64,000 bases of DNA from Tyzzerella sp. (GTDB taxonomy: Bacteria; Bacillota; Clostridia; Lachnospirales; Lachnospiraceae). The position numbers and the translations under genes are program-made. Below are positions 44,005-53,215 of the stretch, piece after piece. The stretch covers positions 1 through 64,000 of the forward strand of contig JAFQRJ010000010.1 in the NCBI GenBank assembly GCA_017410145.1, written 5' to 3'. Position 1 is the stretch's first letter. Every line of letters begins with the position of its first letter. The notes beneath the pieces are model-generated. The model was not told the DNA's origin. It was given only the letters and a program-made list of their open reading frames with translations, and searched no databases.

Positions 44005-44883
44005 TCAATTCATTCTTAAAATATCATAAGGGAAATCAATATCAAATTCGTCTAAAATACTACTTATTGAGCCTGACGAATCAAGTGCGTTGTACAAATC
44101 ACGCATTACAGCCAAGTCCCTTCTAGCTGTGTCCGAATTGCATTTTTCTGCATATTCACATGCTTTTTTAGCATACTTGCAAGCAGAGTCCTTATTGTTA
44201 AGACCAAAAGCAAATATTTGCGATAATGCATAACAGTTAGCAAAAAGCGGTGGCAGGTAATACTCGCTATCTATGTTTTTCAACAATTCTAGTGCACGAA
44301 CAACCTTATCAAAGCCTGCGGCAGCACCACTATAATCGCCTTCTTCTAAAAGTTCTTTTGAAACTTTTAATATACTTAAAGCCAGATCTGAGCATTTTTC
44401 TTCGTTATTACGAACATATTCACTGGTCCAGGTAAAACTATCATACTCATTTATTGGTTTTGTTGAGGAAATAGAAGTTTGTGATCGCTCGTGCTGTTTC
44501 TTTTCTTCGTTTGGTTTTTCTTCTTCATTTTCAAGTTTTTCTGGCGTACTTTCCACAGATTCTTCGGTTTCTGATTCAGAAATAATGGAATCAAACTCAG
44601 CACCAAGTTTGATTTCTTGCATTTCCCAGCAATCCTTCTTCCAAAAAGGCTTTACCGCAACTATAAATAATCCACGGAAGATAAATAAAATAATGTACGA
44701 TAAAAATCCGTAACAGATACCTGCAAACATTTTTCCACCTTGGACGCCCATCGCAATTGATATTACCAAAGCAAATAGCAAATACCAGCATATGTTACTA
44801 GAGTTGTTGGAAGAATCTTTAATTCTCCGTTTAGCACTATCAAAGACTATTTTTCCGTTCTGCAAGATTGGACTACCGCTCAT
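44005..44883 (-). CDS. Chimeric membrane protein with helical C-terminus, unknown function
   Basis: A 292-residue frame. Its first 13 residues (MSGSPILQNGKIV) are not native: they match the SpoIVB-tail fragment described separately, and no ribosome site precedes the ATG. After the junction come a polar stretch, two membrane helices (about 30-55 and 58-78), a Glu-rich linker (ETEESVESTPEKLENEEEK) and a helical C-terminus (about 150-292) that looks like two or three TPR-type repeats. The true start may be lost or lie internally. It could be the tail of a membrane-anchored TPR protein; I do not recognise the family. Confidence 0.5.
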   Translation of the reverse strand: MSGSPILQNGKIVFDSAKRRIKDSSNNSSNICWYLLFALVISIAMGVQGGKMFAGICYGFLSYIILFIFRGLFIVAVKPFWKKDCWEMQEIKLGAEFDSIISESETEESVESTPEKLENEEEKPNEEKKQHERSQTSISSTKPINEYDSFTWTSEYVRNNEEKCSDLALSILKVSKELLEEGDYSGAAAGFDKVVRALELLKNIDSEYYLPPLFANCYALSQIFAFGLNNKDSACKYAKKACEYAEKCNSDTARRDLAVMRDLYNALDSSGSISSILDEFDIDFPYDILRMN

Positions 44884-44912
44884 GATTGTGTCAAGTATGG
44901 ACCAACACTTTT
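44842..44912 (-). pseudogene. Short SpoIVB-tail-like fragment (copy 2)
   Basis: The minus strand reads CWSILDTIMSGSPILQNGKIV. It matches the fragment at 46688-46837 ([21 protein letters not shown]) and, from SGSPI on, the real SpoIVB. The homology breaks off after GKIV, where the chimeric gene's own sequence begins. An identical GTGTTGGTCC starts both fragments at DNA level. Confidence 0.75.
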
Positions 44913-44960
44913 TTTCTAAAACAAAAATAAATTCTACTTCATATCAATTATGCCTATCGT

Positions 44961-45209
44961 TTATTTTTTTATATCGTACTTTTTATTCAGCTCTGTAATT
45001 GCATCCGAAACTAGTATCTCGCCAGAAAGAATTCCCTTAACCCCTTCAATACACTCACTATCAAAGTCCATACCTTCCATTCTGAAGCAAGATTCAAGGC
45101 TATTTACTTTTCTATCAATTGTCATACTTGTATCACCTATGTTTTCTAGTTGGATTTTTAACCATGCCAGTTCATAACTGTTTTCTATTTCAATTTTATC
45201 AACCTTTAT
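44961..45209 (-). pseudogene. VbhA-like antitoxin gene, probably lacking its start
   Basis: An open frame of 82 codons to the stop at 44961-44963. It contains YELAWLKIQLENIG, then NSLESCFRMEGMDFDSECIE and GEILVSDAITELNKKY. The S-x-x-x-x-x-E-G helix and the 'L-SGEI---AI-EL--KY' end recall VbhA-type antitoxins of Fic toxins. No ATG, GTG or TTG occurs at the beginning of the homology; an internal ATG at 45125 has AGGTG eight bases upstream and would give 54 residues. No Fic toxin gene is nearby. Assignment by resemblance only. Confidence 0.5.
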
Positions 45210-45281
45210 AAAATCGCAAAATTACGAATACACTGCTGGATCATTTTTATTCAATCCCGTCTTATTACAAAATTCTTATGT

Positions 45282-46514
45282 CTATAATTCCTTGTTTTTG
45301 GATATATAATCCAGCATATTACAATGAATAATCCCGTCTCTTTTTTGGAGCAATTGATCCAATGTAAACAAATATTTCGGATAATTGTCTCGTATCTTAG
45401 AGAATGGTTTGTATTCTCTGTCTTCAGTTACTTTATCCATAATTGTCATTGAAACCTGAACATATTGGTAATTGTCGTCTTTTCTTGTAATAAAATCACA
45501 CTCCAAAGTTCCTATTTTTCCAACACTCATTGCATATCCCTTTGCCCTCAAGTATGTGTACATCACATTTTCCAACACTGGACCATAATTGATTCTTGTA
45601 TCTGTATTTCTCGAAAAATATATTCCCAAATCAGCAAGATAATATTTTTCTTCACCACGCAGAGATTTTTTTGAACGCAAATCAAACCTTGGACATTTGT
45701 AGATAATTTTCGCATTTTCCAATATTTCTATATAAGTGCGAAGCGTCTCTCTTCTGATTGGAATCTTTTCCTCGTTATGAAAATAATCCAAAATATTTGT
45801 AAGACTAGTTGTTGCACCGAAATTATTTATAATATACGTCATGACCTTATCGAACACAGTTTTATTTCTGATTTTGCGATGTTTGACAATATCTTTATCA
45901 ATAATTTGACTAATTACGTTTTTTACATAAAAATCTTTATCGTCTTTCCCTTCAAATTCAAGTGTTTTAGGCAAACCTCCAAAGCGAATATATTCATTGA
46001 ATTCCTCCATATTACTTTCACTAACTGGGAGCCCCCTAAATTTCTTCATTTCAATAAATTCGTAGAAATTCAAAGGAAACATCTCAATTTCAATATATCT
46101 ACCGGTTAACTTTGTTGCCAACTCTCCACTCAACAAATAGGAGTTTGAACCCGTAATAAAAATCGAAAAATTTCCTTCTTCTCTGAATGCATTAATTACT
46201 TCTTCAAAACCTTCCACATTTTGAATTTCATCTATAAAAAGATACTTGTAATCCTCATCTACAATTCTTTCATCAATTGCTTGTTCTAATTGCTGCGCTG
46301 TTTTGATGTTTTTAAATCCTCTTTTGTCAAGATTAATCTGAATAATATCTTTTTCTGCGATTCCAATTGATAACAACTCGTTTATAACAGATAACATAAA
46401 ACAAGATTTTCCACATCGCCGAATACCTGTAATAACCTTAATTAAATCACTATTGATAAAGCCTTTTATCTTGTTCATGTAATATTGTCTGACATAAATT
46501 TTACTGTTTGTCAC
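45282..46514 (-). CDS. AAA-type ATPase with DUF4143 domain
   Basis: A 410-residue protein with GTG start (GGAGGTG seven bases upstream). Walker A is GIRRCGKS (about 30-37), Walker B is YLFIDEIQN (about 90-98), followed by ITGSNSYLLSGELATKLTGRY. The C-terminal DUF4143 part carries a PD-(D/E)xK-like pattern, LECDFI ... YQYVQVS, suggesting a degenerate or active nuclease fold. Such ATPases are widespread, often scattered in accessory DNA, and their role is unclear; defence or toxin-like functions have been suggested. It has its own promoter. Confidence 0.88.
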   Translation of the reverse strand: MTNSKIYVRQYYMNKIKGFINSDLIKVITGIRRCGKSCFMLSVINELLSIGIAEKDIIQINLDKRGFKNIKTAQQLEQAIDERIVDEDYKYLFIDEIQNVEGFEEVINAFREEGNFSIFITGSNSYLLSGELATKLTGRYIEIEMFPLNFYEFIEMKKFRGLPVSESNMEEFNEYIRFGGLPKTLEFEGKDDKDFYVKNVISQIIDKDIVKHRKIRNKTVFDKVMTYIINNFGATTSLTNILDYFHNEEKIPIRRETLRTYIEILENAKIIYKCPRFDLRSKKSLRGEEKYYLADLGIYFSRNTDTRINYGPVLENVMYTYLRAKGYAMSVGKIGTLECDFITRKDDNYQYVQVSMTIMDKVTEDREYKPFSKIRDNYPKYLFTLDQLLQKRDGIIHCNMLDYISKNKEL

Positions 46515-46534
46515 GATACTTCACCTCCAATCAT

Positions 46535-46563
46535 ATTATATCGTATTTTTTAGTTAAATGCAA
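46535..46563 (-). promoter_or_regulatory. Promoter of the DUF4143 ATPase gene
   Basis: TTGCAT (46558-46563), 17-base spacer, TATAAT (46535-46540) on the minus strand, 20 bp before the GTG start. Confidence 0.7.
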
Positions 46564-46630
46564 GTTAAGGCGTATATTTGTTTAATTTTTGTAATTTTTA
46601 CCTCTTTAAACACTTAATATACAGAAAAAT

Positions 46631-46655
46631 AGGCCTTTACTTTTCGCAAAGACCT
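46631..46655 (-). terminator. Terminator after the SpoIVB-tail fragment / RhuM gene
   Basis: Stem AGGTCTTT / AAAGGCCT with one wobble pair, followed by ATTTTT on the minus strand. It follows the SpoIVB-tail fragment by about 30 bp, as a terminator would follow a real spoIVB 3' end. Confidence 0.7.
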
Positions 46656-46687
46656 ACACTATCTTATCTAAACCAATCTTTTACAAC

Positions 46688-46837
46688 TCAATCTCCTGCT
46701 TTCAACATATCCTCTATAAAAATCCCATATCCCCTCGTGGGGTCATTCACCAGCACATGGGTCACCGCACCAACTATCTTTCCTTCTTGTAGAATAGGAC
46801 TGCCACTCACGAGTGTGTCAATATAGGACCAACACTC
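46688..46837 (-). pseudogene. SpoIVB 3'-end fragment (copy 1)
   Basis: The minus strand encodes [19 protein letters not shown], then [19 protein letters not shown] and [11 protein letters not shown] before a stop. From SGSPI onward it is nearly the same as the last 36 residues of SpoIVB (53219-53331), and the DNA is visibly about 80% alike over roughly 115 bp. Only the peptidase tail with the serine motif is present; the rest of the gene is missing. It directly follows the RhuM gene, whose last codons overlap the frame. Confidence 0.85.
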
Positions 46838-46850
46838 GTCTGCTCTGTTT

Positions 46851-47837
46851 TTACTTATTTTCTGCTTTGCTCTCAATCAACTTGATTGCATCTAAATAAT
46901 CTCTTTCTACTTCACTTAATGTTTTTTGCTGATACTTTCTGTATTCCTCGGTTGCTTTATTCATAGCTTGCGTATGCGAAACCGAACCCGCTCCAATAAG
47001 CAACTGTTCACCCGACATAGTTAGAATTCTATCCAAGTGCTCAACCCAATCCTTCATTGTCATCGTTTGTTCGCGTTCTGCCTGTCTCTCTGCAAAATCA
47101 AGATAACCAGACACAAGTTGACCAAGCGAACGAAGTTCTTTCTCATCAAGATAATTTTTCGCAATCTTAACATCGCTTAAATGAGGTCTACTCCCCTTAA
47201 AAGACGTAAGCCCCATAAATTCTTTTTCACTGTCGGCTCGGTTATAGATAACCTCTGCTGCAGTCTGTCCGTGAATGGCATAGTGTATCTTATTCTGAAC
47301 CTTTTTGAAGAATTCAATAGATATTTCTGCGTTAGGATCATAATCTATACTCGTGGCATAAATATCAAGAATTTGACGATAAAACACTTTTTCGGAAGCG
47401 CGAATATCACGGATTCTTTCTAAAAGTTCTTTGAAATATCCACCGCCGCCCAAAGATTTAAGGCGTTCATCATCCATGGTGAATCCTTTGCGGATATATT
47501 CATTCAGACGCTTTGTTGCCCACTGCCTAAATTGTGTACCGCGCAAGGATTTTACTCGGTAACCGACAGAAATGATAACATCCAGATTATAGTAATCAAC
47601 CTGATATTCTTTTCCATCTGTCGCAGTTGTTGCAAAATTTGCAACAACTGAATTCCTAACAAGTTCACCTTCTGTAAAAATGTTTTTTATATGTCTTGAA
47701 ATAGTCGATTTATCTCTTTCAAACAAAGCTGCCATCTGATCTAATGTCAGCCATACAGATTCATCATAAAATCTAACATCAACAGCAATTTGATTGTCAT
47801 CGGTTTTGAAAATCACTATATTATTTTCAAGATTCAA
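46851..47837 (-). CDS. RhuM-family protein
   Basis: A 328-residue protein. The start is taken as TTG at 47837, eight bases after AAGGGG; a GTG three codons earlier would overlap the ribosome site. The N-terminal half has [23 protein letters not shown], an HTH-like motif, followed by the RhuM core [20 protein letters not shown]; the C-terminal half is helical with [15 protein letters not shown]. RhuM-type proteins are frequent in genomic islands beside restriction or mobile genes and have no settled function. Here the neighbours are also accessory. Confidence 0.88.
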   Translation of the reverse strand: MNLENNIVIFKTDDNQIAVDVRFYDESVWLTLDQMAALFERDKSTISRHIKNIFTEGELVRNSVVANFATTATDGKEYQVDYYNLDVIISVGYRVKSLRGTQFRQWATKRLNEYIRKGFTMDDERLKSLGGGGYFKELLERIRDIRASEKVFYRQILDIYATSIDYDPNAEISIEFFKKVQNKIHYAIHGQTAAEVIYNRADSEKEFMGLTSFKGSRPHLSDVKIAKNYLDEKELRSLGQLVSGYLDFAERQAEREQTMTMKDWVEHLDRILTMSGEQLLIGAGSVSHTQAMNKATEEYRKYQQKTLSEVERDYLDAIKLIESKAENK

Positions 47838-48025
47838 ACTTCTCACCCCTTGTAGATTTGTTGTTTCATAGTCAATTTTTTCACATGAAAATCATAGCAC
47901 AAATGTTCGATTTTTACAATATCTTTTAATTTATCTCTAAATACAAATAGCAGCAAGCTCCCGCCTACTGCTATCTAATTCTACTGCGTTTCTTTTCGCT
48001 GTTCGGCACTTGCCGAATGTCAACA

Positions 48026-48061
48026 AAAAGAAGAACATATTTTTCGAAATGTTCTTCTTTT
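48026..48061 (-). terminator. Terminator after the GH2 gene
   Basis: Stem AAAAGAAGAACAT / ATGTTCTTCTTTT with a 10-base loop, beginning 10 bp after the GH2 stop codon. A second small palindrome (TTCGGCA/TGCCGAA, 48002-48017) lies just beyond. The rest of the 48-47.84 kb gap holds nothing I recognise. Confidence 0.8.
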
Positions 48062-48071
48062 CATTCTCTAT

Positions 48072-50339
48072 TTATCTAGTTTTTTTGATTTTATTCAATT
48101 GACGATTCATTTTTAGCAACTCTTCTTTTGTAAAGGTAACATTACGCATACCTAACATACCCGTAAAACGAAGAACTGTAAATCCGCCAATCATATCCAT
48201 CACGCCGCTGTTCATTTCTGGATTCTTCTTTTTCTTTGTCTTCTTTCCTTCTGATTTTGGTGTGCCTTGACTCATTTTTTTTGCCAAAGTTAGAAACAGG
48301 CCTACAAACCAAAGTTTTCCACGAAACGTCTTCATGATGTCGCCAATTTTATCATTAAGACTGAATCGACCTTCTACTTCAACAATATCGAACCAGTTAA
48401 GTACGGCACCTTGCTCTCGCAGAATATAATCTGGATTCATGGTATCTACTTTTCGAATGATGCTTTCATCCTTATATTCACCTGCAAGAGCTTCCAGTTT
48501 TATTTCTCCTTGATTTGGAACATCAAAGTAAAAGAAATGGTCTTTCGCAGTTTTCTTCCCTAAACTCACACCGTTTGCAAACAATTCAACCTCTGGAAGA
48601 TTTGAATAAATAGTAACCTTTGTTGTATCTTCTACACGGTCCACATATCGTTTCCCACACAAATGAACAAATGGTTCGTCGCTAAGCCATGCCTTATAGG
48701 CATAGAAAGAGTCCTTCTTATATTTGCGATCGAAAGTAATAAGTCCTTTGTGATTTTGTCCGTTTTCACCACCTTCTGCTCTCGCATCTGCTCCAAAATC
48801 GAACATATTCCAGCAATGTGTTGCCCAAAGATAATTTCTAGTAAAAAGTTGGCAAATCAAGGATTCATGATAAATTGCTTGGTACTCTTCTGAATAATCA
48901 CCACTTTCCGGCTTAGAGTTATGCCAATTGAGCGCTTCACAGCCATATTCACTCACACCTATTGCCTTATCCGGATATTTCTCATGGAACTTATCAAACC
49001 AAGGACCATAGTCTTCCAGATTGCCACCATACCAACCAAAATAGTGATTGTAGCTCACTACATCTGATATGTGAACAATCTCTTCTTCCATACCACACAT
49101 GGAAATGCAAGCCATAGTGGTTGGTCTTGTACTGTCCATTTCGTGTACTAAATCATTCAGCACATAATGATTGCGAATCATATCCTGGTCTTTCGCCCCA
49201 TCCATTGTGATTTCATTCGATAGACCCCACATACAGATACTTGGATGGTTATAGCACTGTGTAATTAACTCTCTCATTTGTGATATTGTATTTTCATTCC
49301 CACCTGGCATATGTCGGGAAATATAAGGAATTTCTGCCCATACAACCATTCCCTTCTCATCACACAGGTCATAAAAATACTGGTCATGCTGATAATGTGC
49401 AAGACGAATAGTATTTGCTCCCATCTCGCAAATCAAATCCATATCTTCCCTATGGTGTTCAGGTAATAATGCGTTTCCAATTCCTAGTCTATCCTGATGA
49501 CGTGCTACGCCTCGGAGAGGATACTCTCTTCCGTTGAGAATAAATCCTTTTTCGGGATTTATTTCAAAACTACGACATCCAAAGCGAGTGAAAACCTTGT
49601 CTATTTCCTCATCACCGCGTAAAATGACACACTCTGCTGTATACAGATACGGATTCTTCACTCCATCCCACAAATGTGCATCAGAAATAACAAATTCTAT
49701 ATTCGTTTCTCGTACACACTTCTCTGCTACAACTTTTCCAGACGCATCCAGAATACGATATTGCAACCCATCTGTCTCTTGCAGTTCAGCAACATATGTC
49801 TCAATCGCCACCTTTGCATCCTTATCGTTCATAATCGGAGTCACATGAATCCCTGGAGTACCCCAATCAGCTAATTTAAAATGTGTGTCCGGCACAGCAA
49901 TGATATTTACATCTCGATAAATACCACCATAAAAGGTAAAATCTGCTGTTTGTGGATATACTGTTTCGTTTGCCTCATTATTCACTAATATAGATAGACA
50001 ATTTTCTTCCCGTAAGGTATTTGTAATCTCTACTCTCCATGTAGAGTATCCACCGTCATGATGAGAAAGATGTTTTCCATTCATATACACGTCAGCAGTG
50101 GAATTTGCGCCATTGATTTCTAGATAATAACGCTGCGCATCTGGTAATTCACTTTTTATAATACTTTTCGCATAACAACATGTACCACGAAAATAATCAT
50201 TACCACCATCTTGACCATCTTTCGCATTCCAAGTGTGAGGTAGGTCGACCTTATCGCCATTCATCGGTAATACAGTTGGCACTTGTGACAAGTCTTTCAC
50301 AAATGACCAATCACAATTAATATTTAATACTGTTCTCAT
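48072..50339 (-). CDS. Glycoside hydrolase family 2 protein (beta-galactosidase-like)
   Basis: A 755-residue GH2 enzyme. The sugar-binding jelly-roll (about 1-150), Ig-like domain (about 160-255) and TIM barrel (about 260-560) are in order. The acid/base is Glu 376 in WGLSNEI and the nucleophile Glu 464 in GVSEYG. There is no signal peptide, so it acts in the cytoplasm. The last about 110 residues are an unusual extension: a hydrophobic patch, a Lys-rich stretch (KKTKKKKNPEMNSGV) and an ending MNRQLNKIKK, which I recall from other clostridial glycosidases. It lies three bases after the GPH symporter gene, so it cleaves what that symporter imports. Beta-galactoside or beta-glucuronide specificity is not settled. 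Confidence 0.93.
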   Translation of the reverse strand: MRTVLNINCDWSFVKDLSQVPTVLPMNGDKVDLPHTWNAKDGQDGGNDYFRGTCCYAKSIIKSELPDAQRYYLEINGANSTADVYMNGKHLSHHDGGYSTWRVEITNTLREENCLSILVNNEANETVYPQTADFTFYGGIYRDVNIIAVPDTHFKLADWGTPGIHVTPIMNDKDAKVAIETYVAELQETDGLQYRILDASGKVVAEKCVRETNIEFVISDAHLWDGVKNPYLYTAECVILRGDEEIDKVFTRFGCRSFEINPEKGFILNGREYPLRGVARHQDRLGIGNALLPEHHREDMDLICEMGANTIRLAHYQHDQYFYDLCDEKGMVVWAEIPYISRHMPGGNENTISQMRELITQCYNHPSICMWGLSNEITMDGAKDQDMIRNHYVLNDLVHEMDSTRPTTMACISMCGMEEEIVHISDVVSYNHYFGWYGGNLEDYGPWFDKFHEKYPDKAIGVSEYGCEALNWHNSKPESGDYSEEYQAIYHESLICQLFTRNYLWATHCWNMFDFGADARAEGGENGQNHKGLITFDRKYKKDSFYAYKAWLSDEPFVHLCGKRYVDRVEDTTKVTIYSNLPEVELFANGVSLGKKTAKDHFFYFDVPNQGEIKLEALAGEYKDESIIRKVDTMNPDYILREQGAVLNWFDIVEVEGRFSLNDKIGDIMKTFRGKLWFVGLFLTLAKKMSQGTPKSEGKKTKKKKNPEMNSGVMDMIGGFTVLRFTGMLGMRNVTFTKEELLKMNRQLNKIKKTR

Positions 50340-50342
50340 ATA

Positions 50343-51737
50343 TTATTCGCCTCTTTTTTCTTTTAAGATAGCTGTGTTTTCTGCGACTTTCTTCTTGCTC
50401 AGTGGATAAATAACAAACAGACAAATACCCACAATCAAATACAGAAGCATAGGAACAAGTGTTGCAATGTTATAGATTCCGTTTTTTACAGACTCTGTTT
50501 GTCCTGTAAACGAGCCTTCCATATATCCAATCCATCCAAGACTCCATCCACCAAGGGCACTGGCAATTGCCTGTCCTAATTTTCTCGAAAATGAACAAAC
50601 TGCATAAATCGTTCCGTCGTCACGTTTCCCACTACGAACTTCTTGATCATCAATAACATCACTTACAAACGCCCAAATGATAAGATTGAACAAACCAAAA
50701 CCAAGCAAACCTACAATGTTTACAACTGTGTATAGCCACATATTTGTTGTTTTCATAATAAACAATGCGCCAAAAGCAACTGTTCCCATAATAGACGCGA
50801 AAATACCAAGTTCCTTTTTACCAAATTTACGAGCCAATGGAACTGCGCAAGGTGCCAAAATCAGAGCCGGTGCAAATCCTGCTGCATTCATAACAGAAAG
50901 TCCCATTGTATTTCCAAAATAATCTTTGAATATGTAGTTATTAATTGTTTGATTGAGCATCTGCGCACCGAGATAACAGATAAACACTAGTGAAATACCA
51001 ATAAGAGCACGGTTTCCAGCCAATGCTTTGAGCGTATCTTTGAATGAAACACTTTTTCCTTCTTCTGAAATTTTCACTCTCTCTGTACACAGAAAGTAAC
51101 AAATAATGTAGCAAGCAACTGCCAAAAGCGAAGTGATTAACGCCACAACTGGAAATGCTGTTGCATTCGCAACTTTTGTACCATCTTCCAACGTAGTATA
51201 CAAGAACATTGGAACTACAACCCCAACAAGAATCTGCGGAATCATAGATCCCACACCACGAAACGTTGACAATGCTGCTCTGTCGTCTGGTTCATTGCTC
51301 ATAACAGATGCCATAGAGCCATATGGGATATTAATTGCAGTATAACAAATACTTCCCCACAAAAGATATGTTACAAACATGTAGATAATGCGAACTGTCA
51401 TCGGCGAATTTACCGTAAATGTCTGATACATTAAAAATGATGCCAACGCCACAGGTCCACATGCACGAAGTAACCACGGACGGAACTTGCCATTTTGTGT
51501 CGCCTTGGTCTTGTCACAAATACGTCCCATAGCAGTATCTGTAAATGCATCCACAATACGCGAAATTAAAAACATTGTTCCTACTAAACCTGCATTGATA
51601 CCTAATACATCGGTATAAAACACCTGCAGATAAAGACTTGCAAAGATAAATGTGAAATCATTGGCTACATTTCCAAGCATATAACCAACCTTGTCCCTTC
51701 CTCCAAAAGGACGTTTTTGTGTAATTGTTTTGTTCAT
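50343..51737 (-). CDS. GPH-family sugar:cation symporter (MelB-like)
   Basis: A 464-residue membrane protein with twelve helices. It shows the MelB-type start KVGYMLGNVANDFTFIFASL, then DAFTDTAMGRICDKTKATQNGKFRPWLL (given here in parts), a GPH signature between helices 2 and 3. It imports a glycoside with Na+ or H+. It forms a two-gene operon with the GH2 gene and is divergent from the AraC-type regulator, which probably controls it. Confidence 0.93.
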   Translation of the reverse strand: MNKTITQKRPFGGRDKVGYMLGNVANDFTFIFASLYLQVFYTDVLGINAGLVGTMFLISRIVDAFTDTAMGRICDKTKATQNGKFRPWLLRACGPVALASFLMYQTFTVNSPMTVRIIYMFVTYLLWGSICYTAINIPYGSMASVMSNEPDDRAALSTFRGVGSMIPQILVGVVVPMFLYTTLEDGTKVANATAFPVVALITSLLAVACYIICYFLCTERVKISEEGKSVSFKDTLKALAGNRALIGISLVFICYLGAQMLNQTINNYIFKDYFGNTMGLSVMNAAGFAPALILAPCAVPLARKFGKKELGIFASIMGTVAFGALFIMKTTNMWLYTVVNIVGLLGFGLFNLIIWAFVSDVIDDQEVRSGKRDDGTIYAVCSFSRKLGQAIASALGGWSLGWIGYMEGSFTGQTESVKNGIYNIATLVPMLLYLIVGICLFVIYPLSKKKVAENTAILKEKRGE

Positions 51738-51844
51738 AATGAGTTTCTCCTTCCATTACAATTCATTACAAACATTTTATCCAAAACTGCTCCATACATA
51801 GTAGGATAAATTTTATCAATTATCGTATAATTTTTACCATATTG

Positions 51845-51873
51845 TTGATTATCCAAAAAACATGTCTTATAAT
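51845..51873 (+). promoter_or_regulatory. Promoter of the AraC-type regulator gene
   Basis: TTGATT (51845-51850), 17-base spacer, TATAAT (51868-51873). It shows that the upstream ATG near 51862 cannot be the translation start. A 13-bp palindrome (GATAAA-T-TTTATC) lies nearby at about 51814-51826, between the divergent genes. Confidence 0.75.
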
Positions 51874-51906
51874 ATGTATAGTAAAGCAAAACAAGGGGTT
51901 TTATTT

Positions 51907-53136
51907 ATGAACTATGATCTTCAATTGAATTTTTTAAGAGATTTTCTACATTCGCTACACATATCAAGCAGCATCATATCTAATCCTTCCGAAAAAATAT
52001 CTTCTGAAGTAGACCTTGGATTACGTGCATTTTTATTCGAAACAGATAACTATAATACCATTTTAGAAAATTCGCTATCATCAGCTAAAGAAAAAACCAT
52101 ATATCGTTTTTTTGATGAATATAACTGTAAATATATTTTCTTAAAATTACCAAATTGTAAAGACGATACATATTTTTTTATCGGTCCATATCTTTTGGAA
52201 ATGCTAGATTATGACTATTTGACAAAAAAAGCTGAAACACTTGCTTTATCAGAATCACAAAAACGACAGTTAGAATTATATTACAATTCGCTTCCAGTTA
52301 TCGAAGATGAAAATTACCTATTGACACTCGCCAATACTTTTGGGGCGACCATATGGGGAAAAGAATCTCAATTTGAAATGGATTATGTAGAATACGAAAT
52401 TCCAGACAGAAACACTCCTATTCCAGTTTCCCCTGATTATTCCGAACAACACAGAACACAAATAACTCTATCTGTATTAGAAGCGAATTACGAAAAAGAA
52501 AAACAATTGATGAAAGCAGTCAGTCAAGGAAATTTACATTTGGTTACTGCTGTTGCATCTTCTGTGTATAACAATGGTACCGAACAGCGTTTACCGGATT
52601 CTCTACGCGACCGCAAGAACTATTTAATCATTTTAAAAACTCTTTTGCGAAAAGCTGCTGAACATGGTAACGTGCATCCACTACATATTCATCGACTCAC
52701 CTCGAAGTACGCCAAACGAATTGAAGAAACACGTTCATTAAAGGAAAGCCTACAGCTTCAAGAAAATATGATTCGCGATTACTGCATTTTGGTGAATAAA
52801 CACTCCCTTAGCCAATACTCCTACTATGTTGGTAAAGCTATTACTATCATTAACTATGACCTGACAGCAGATTTGTCATTACACTCAATTGCCTCACAAC
52901 TTAATGTAAATAGTAGTTATCTTTCTAATTTATTTCACAAGGAATGTGATTGTACATTGACTGCATACGTGAATCGTAAGCGTATCACCCATGCTGTTTC
53001 CATGCTAAAAAACACAGATAAACTTATTCAGGATATCGCTTCTGATTGTGGATTTCAAGATACAACATACTTCATACGTTTATTTAAAAAACAGTTCGGA
53101 TGCACTCCATTACAATATCGTGGGAACTGCATATAA
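51907..53136 (+). CDS. AraC-family transcriptional regulator
   Basis: A 409-residue protein; the ATG at 51907 has AAGGGG eight bases upstream and lies after the promoter. The C-terminal 100 residues are the two-HTH AraC domain (LSLHSIASQLNVNSSYLSNLF, split here, and IQDIASDCGFQDTTYFIRLFKK). The N-terminal 300 residues are a helical sensory region without a cupin motif. It is divergent from the GPH/GH2 operon and is the likely activator of it in response to the sugar. Confidence 0.92.
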   Translation: MNYDLQLNFLRDFLHSLHISSSIISNPSEKISSEVDLGLRAFLFETDNYNTILENSLSSAKEKTIYRFFDEYNCKYIFLKLPNCKDDTYFFIGPYLLEMLDYDYLTKKAETLALSESQKRQLELYYNSLPVIEDENYLLTLANTFGATIWGKESQFEMDYVEYEIPDRNTPIPVSPDYSEQHRTQITLSVLEANYEKEKQLMKAVSQGNLHLVTAVASSVYNNGTEQRLPDSLRDRKNYLIILKTLLRKAAEHGNVHPLHIHRLTSKYAKRIEETRSLKESLQLQENMIRDYCILVNKHSLSQYSYYVGKAITIINYDLTADLSLHSIASQLNVNSSYLSNLFHKECDCTLTAYVNRKRITHAVSMLKNTDKLIQDIASDCGFQDTTYFIRLFKKQFGCTPLQYRGNCI

Positions 53137-53153
53137 CGCCGAACACAAATCAA

Positions 53154-53198
53154 AAATAGCAGGCCAGCCAGTAAACAACCTTACGCTGTCTGCTATTT
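53154..53198. terminator. Terminator between araC-type gene and spoIVB
   Basis: Stem AAATAGCAG / CTGCTATTT with a long inner loop; the minus-strand product ends in TTTTTGATTTG. It serves spoIVB and possibly the convergent regulator gene. Confidence 0.65.
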
Positions 53199-53215
53199 CC
53201 GATTTCCGCACGGAC

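Noticed and set aside
48002-48017. TTCGGCA/TGCCGAA palindrome as a REP element
   Set aside because: A single short copy with a two-base loop; no second copy was noticed in the window.
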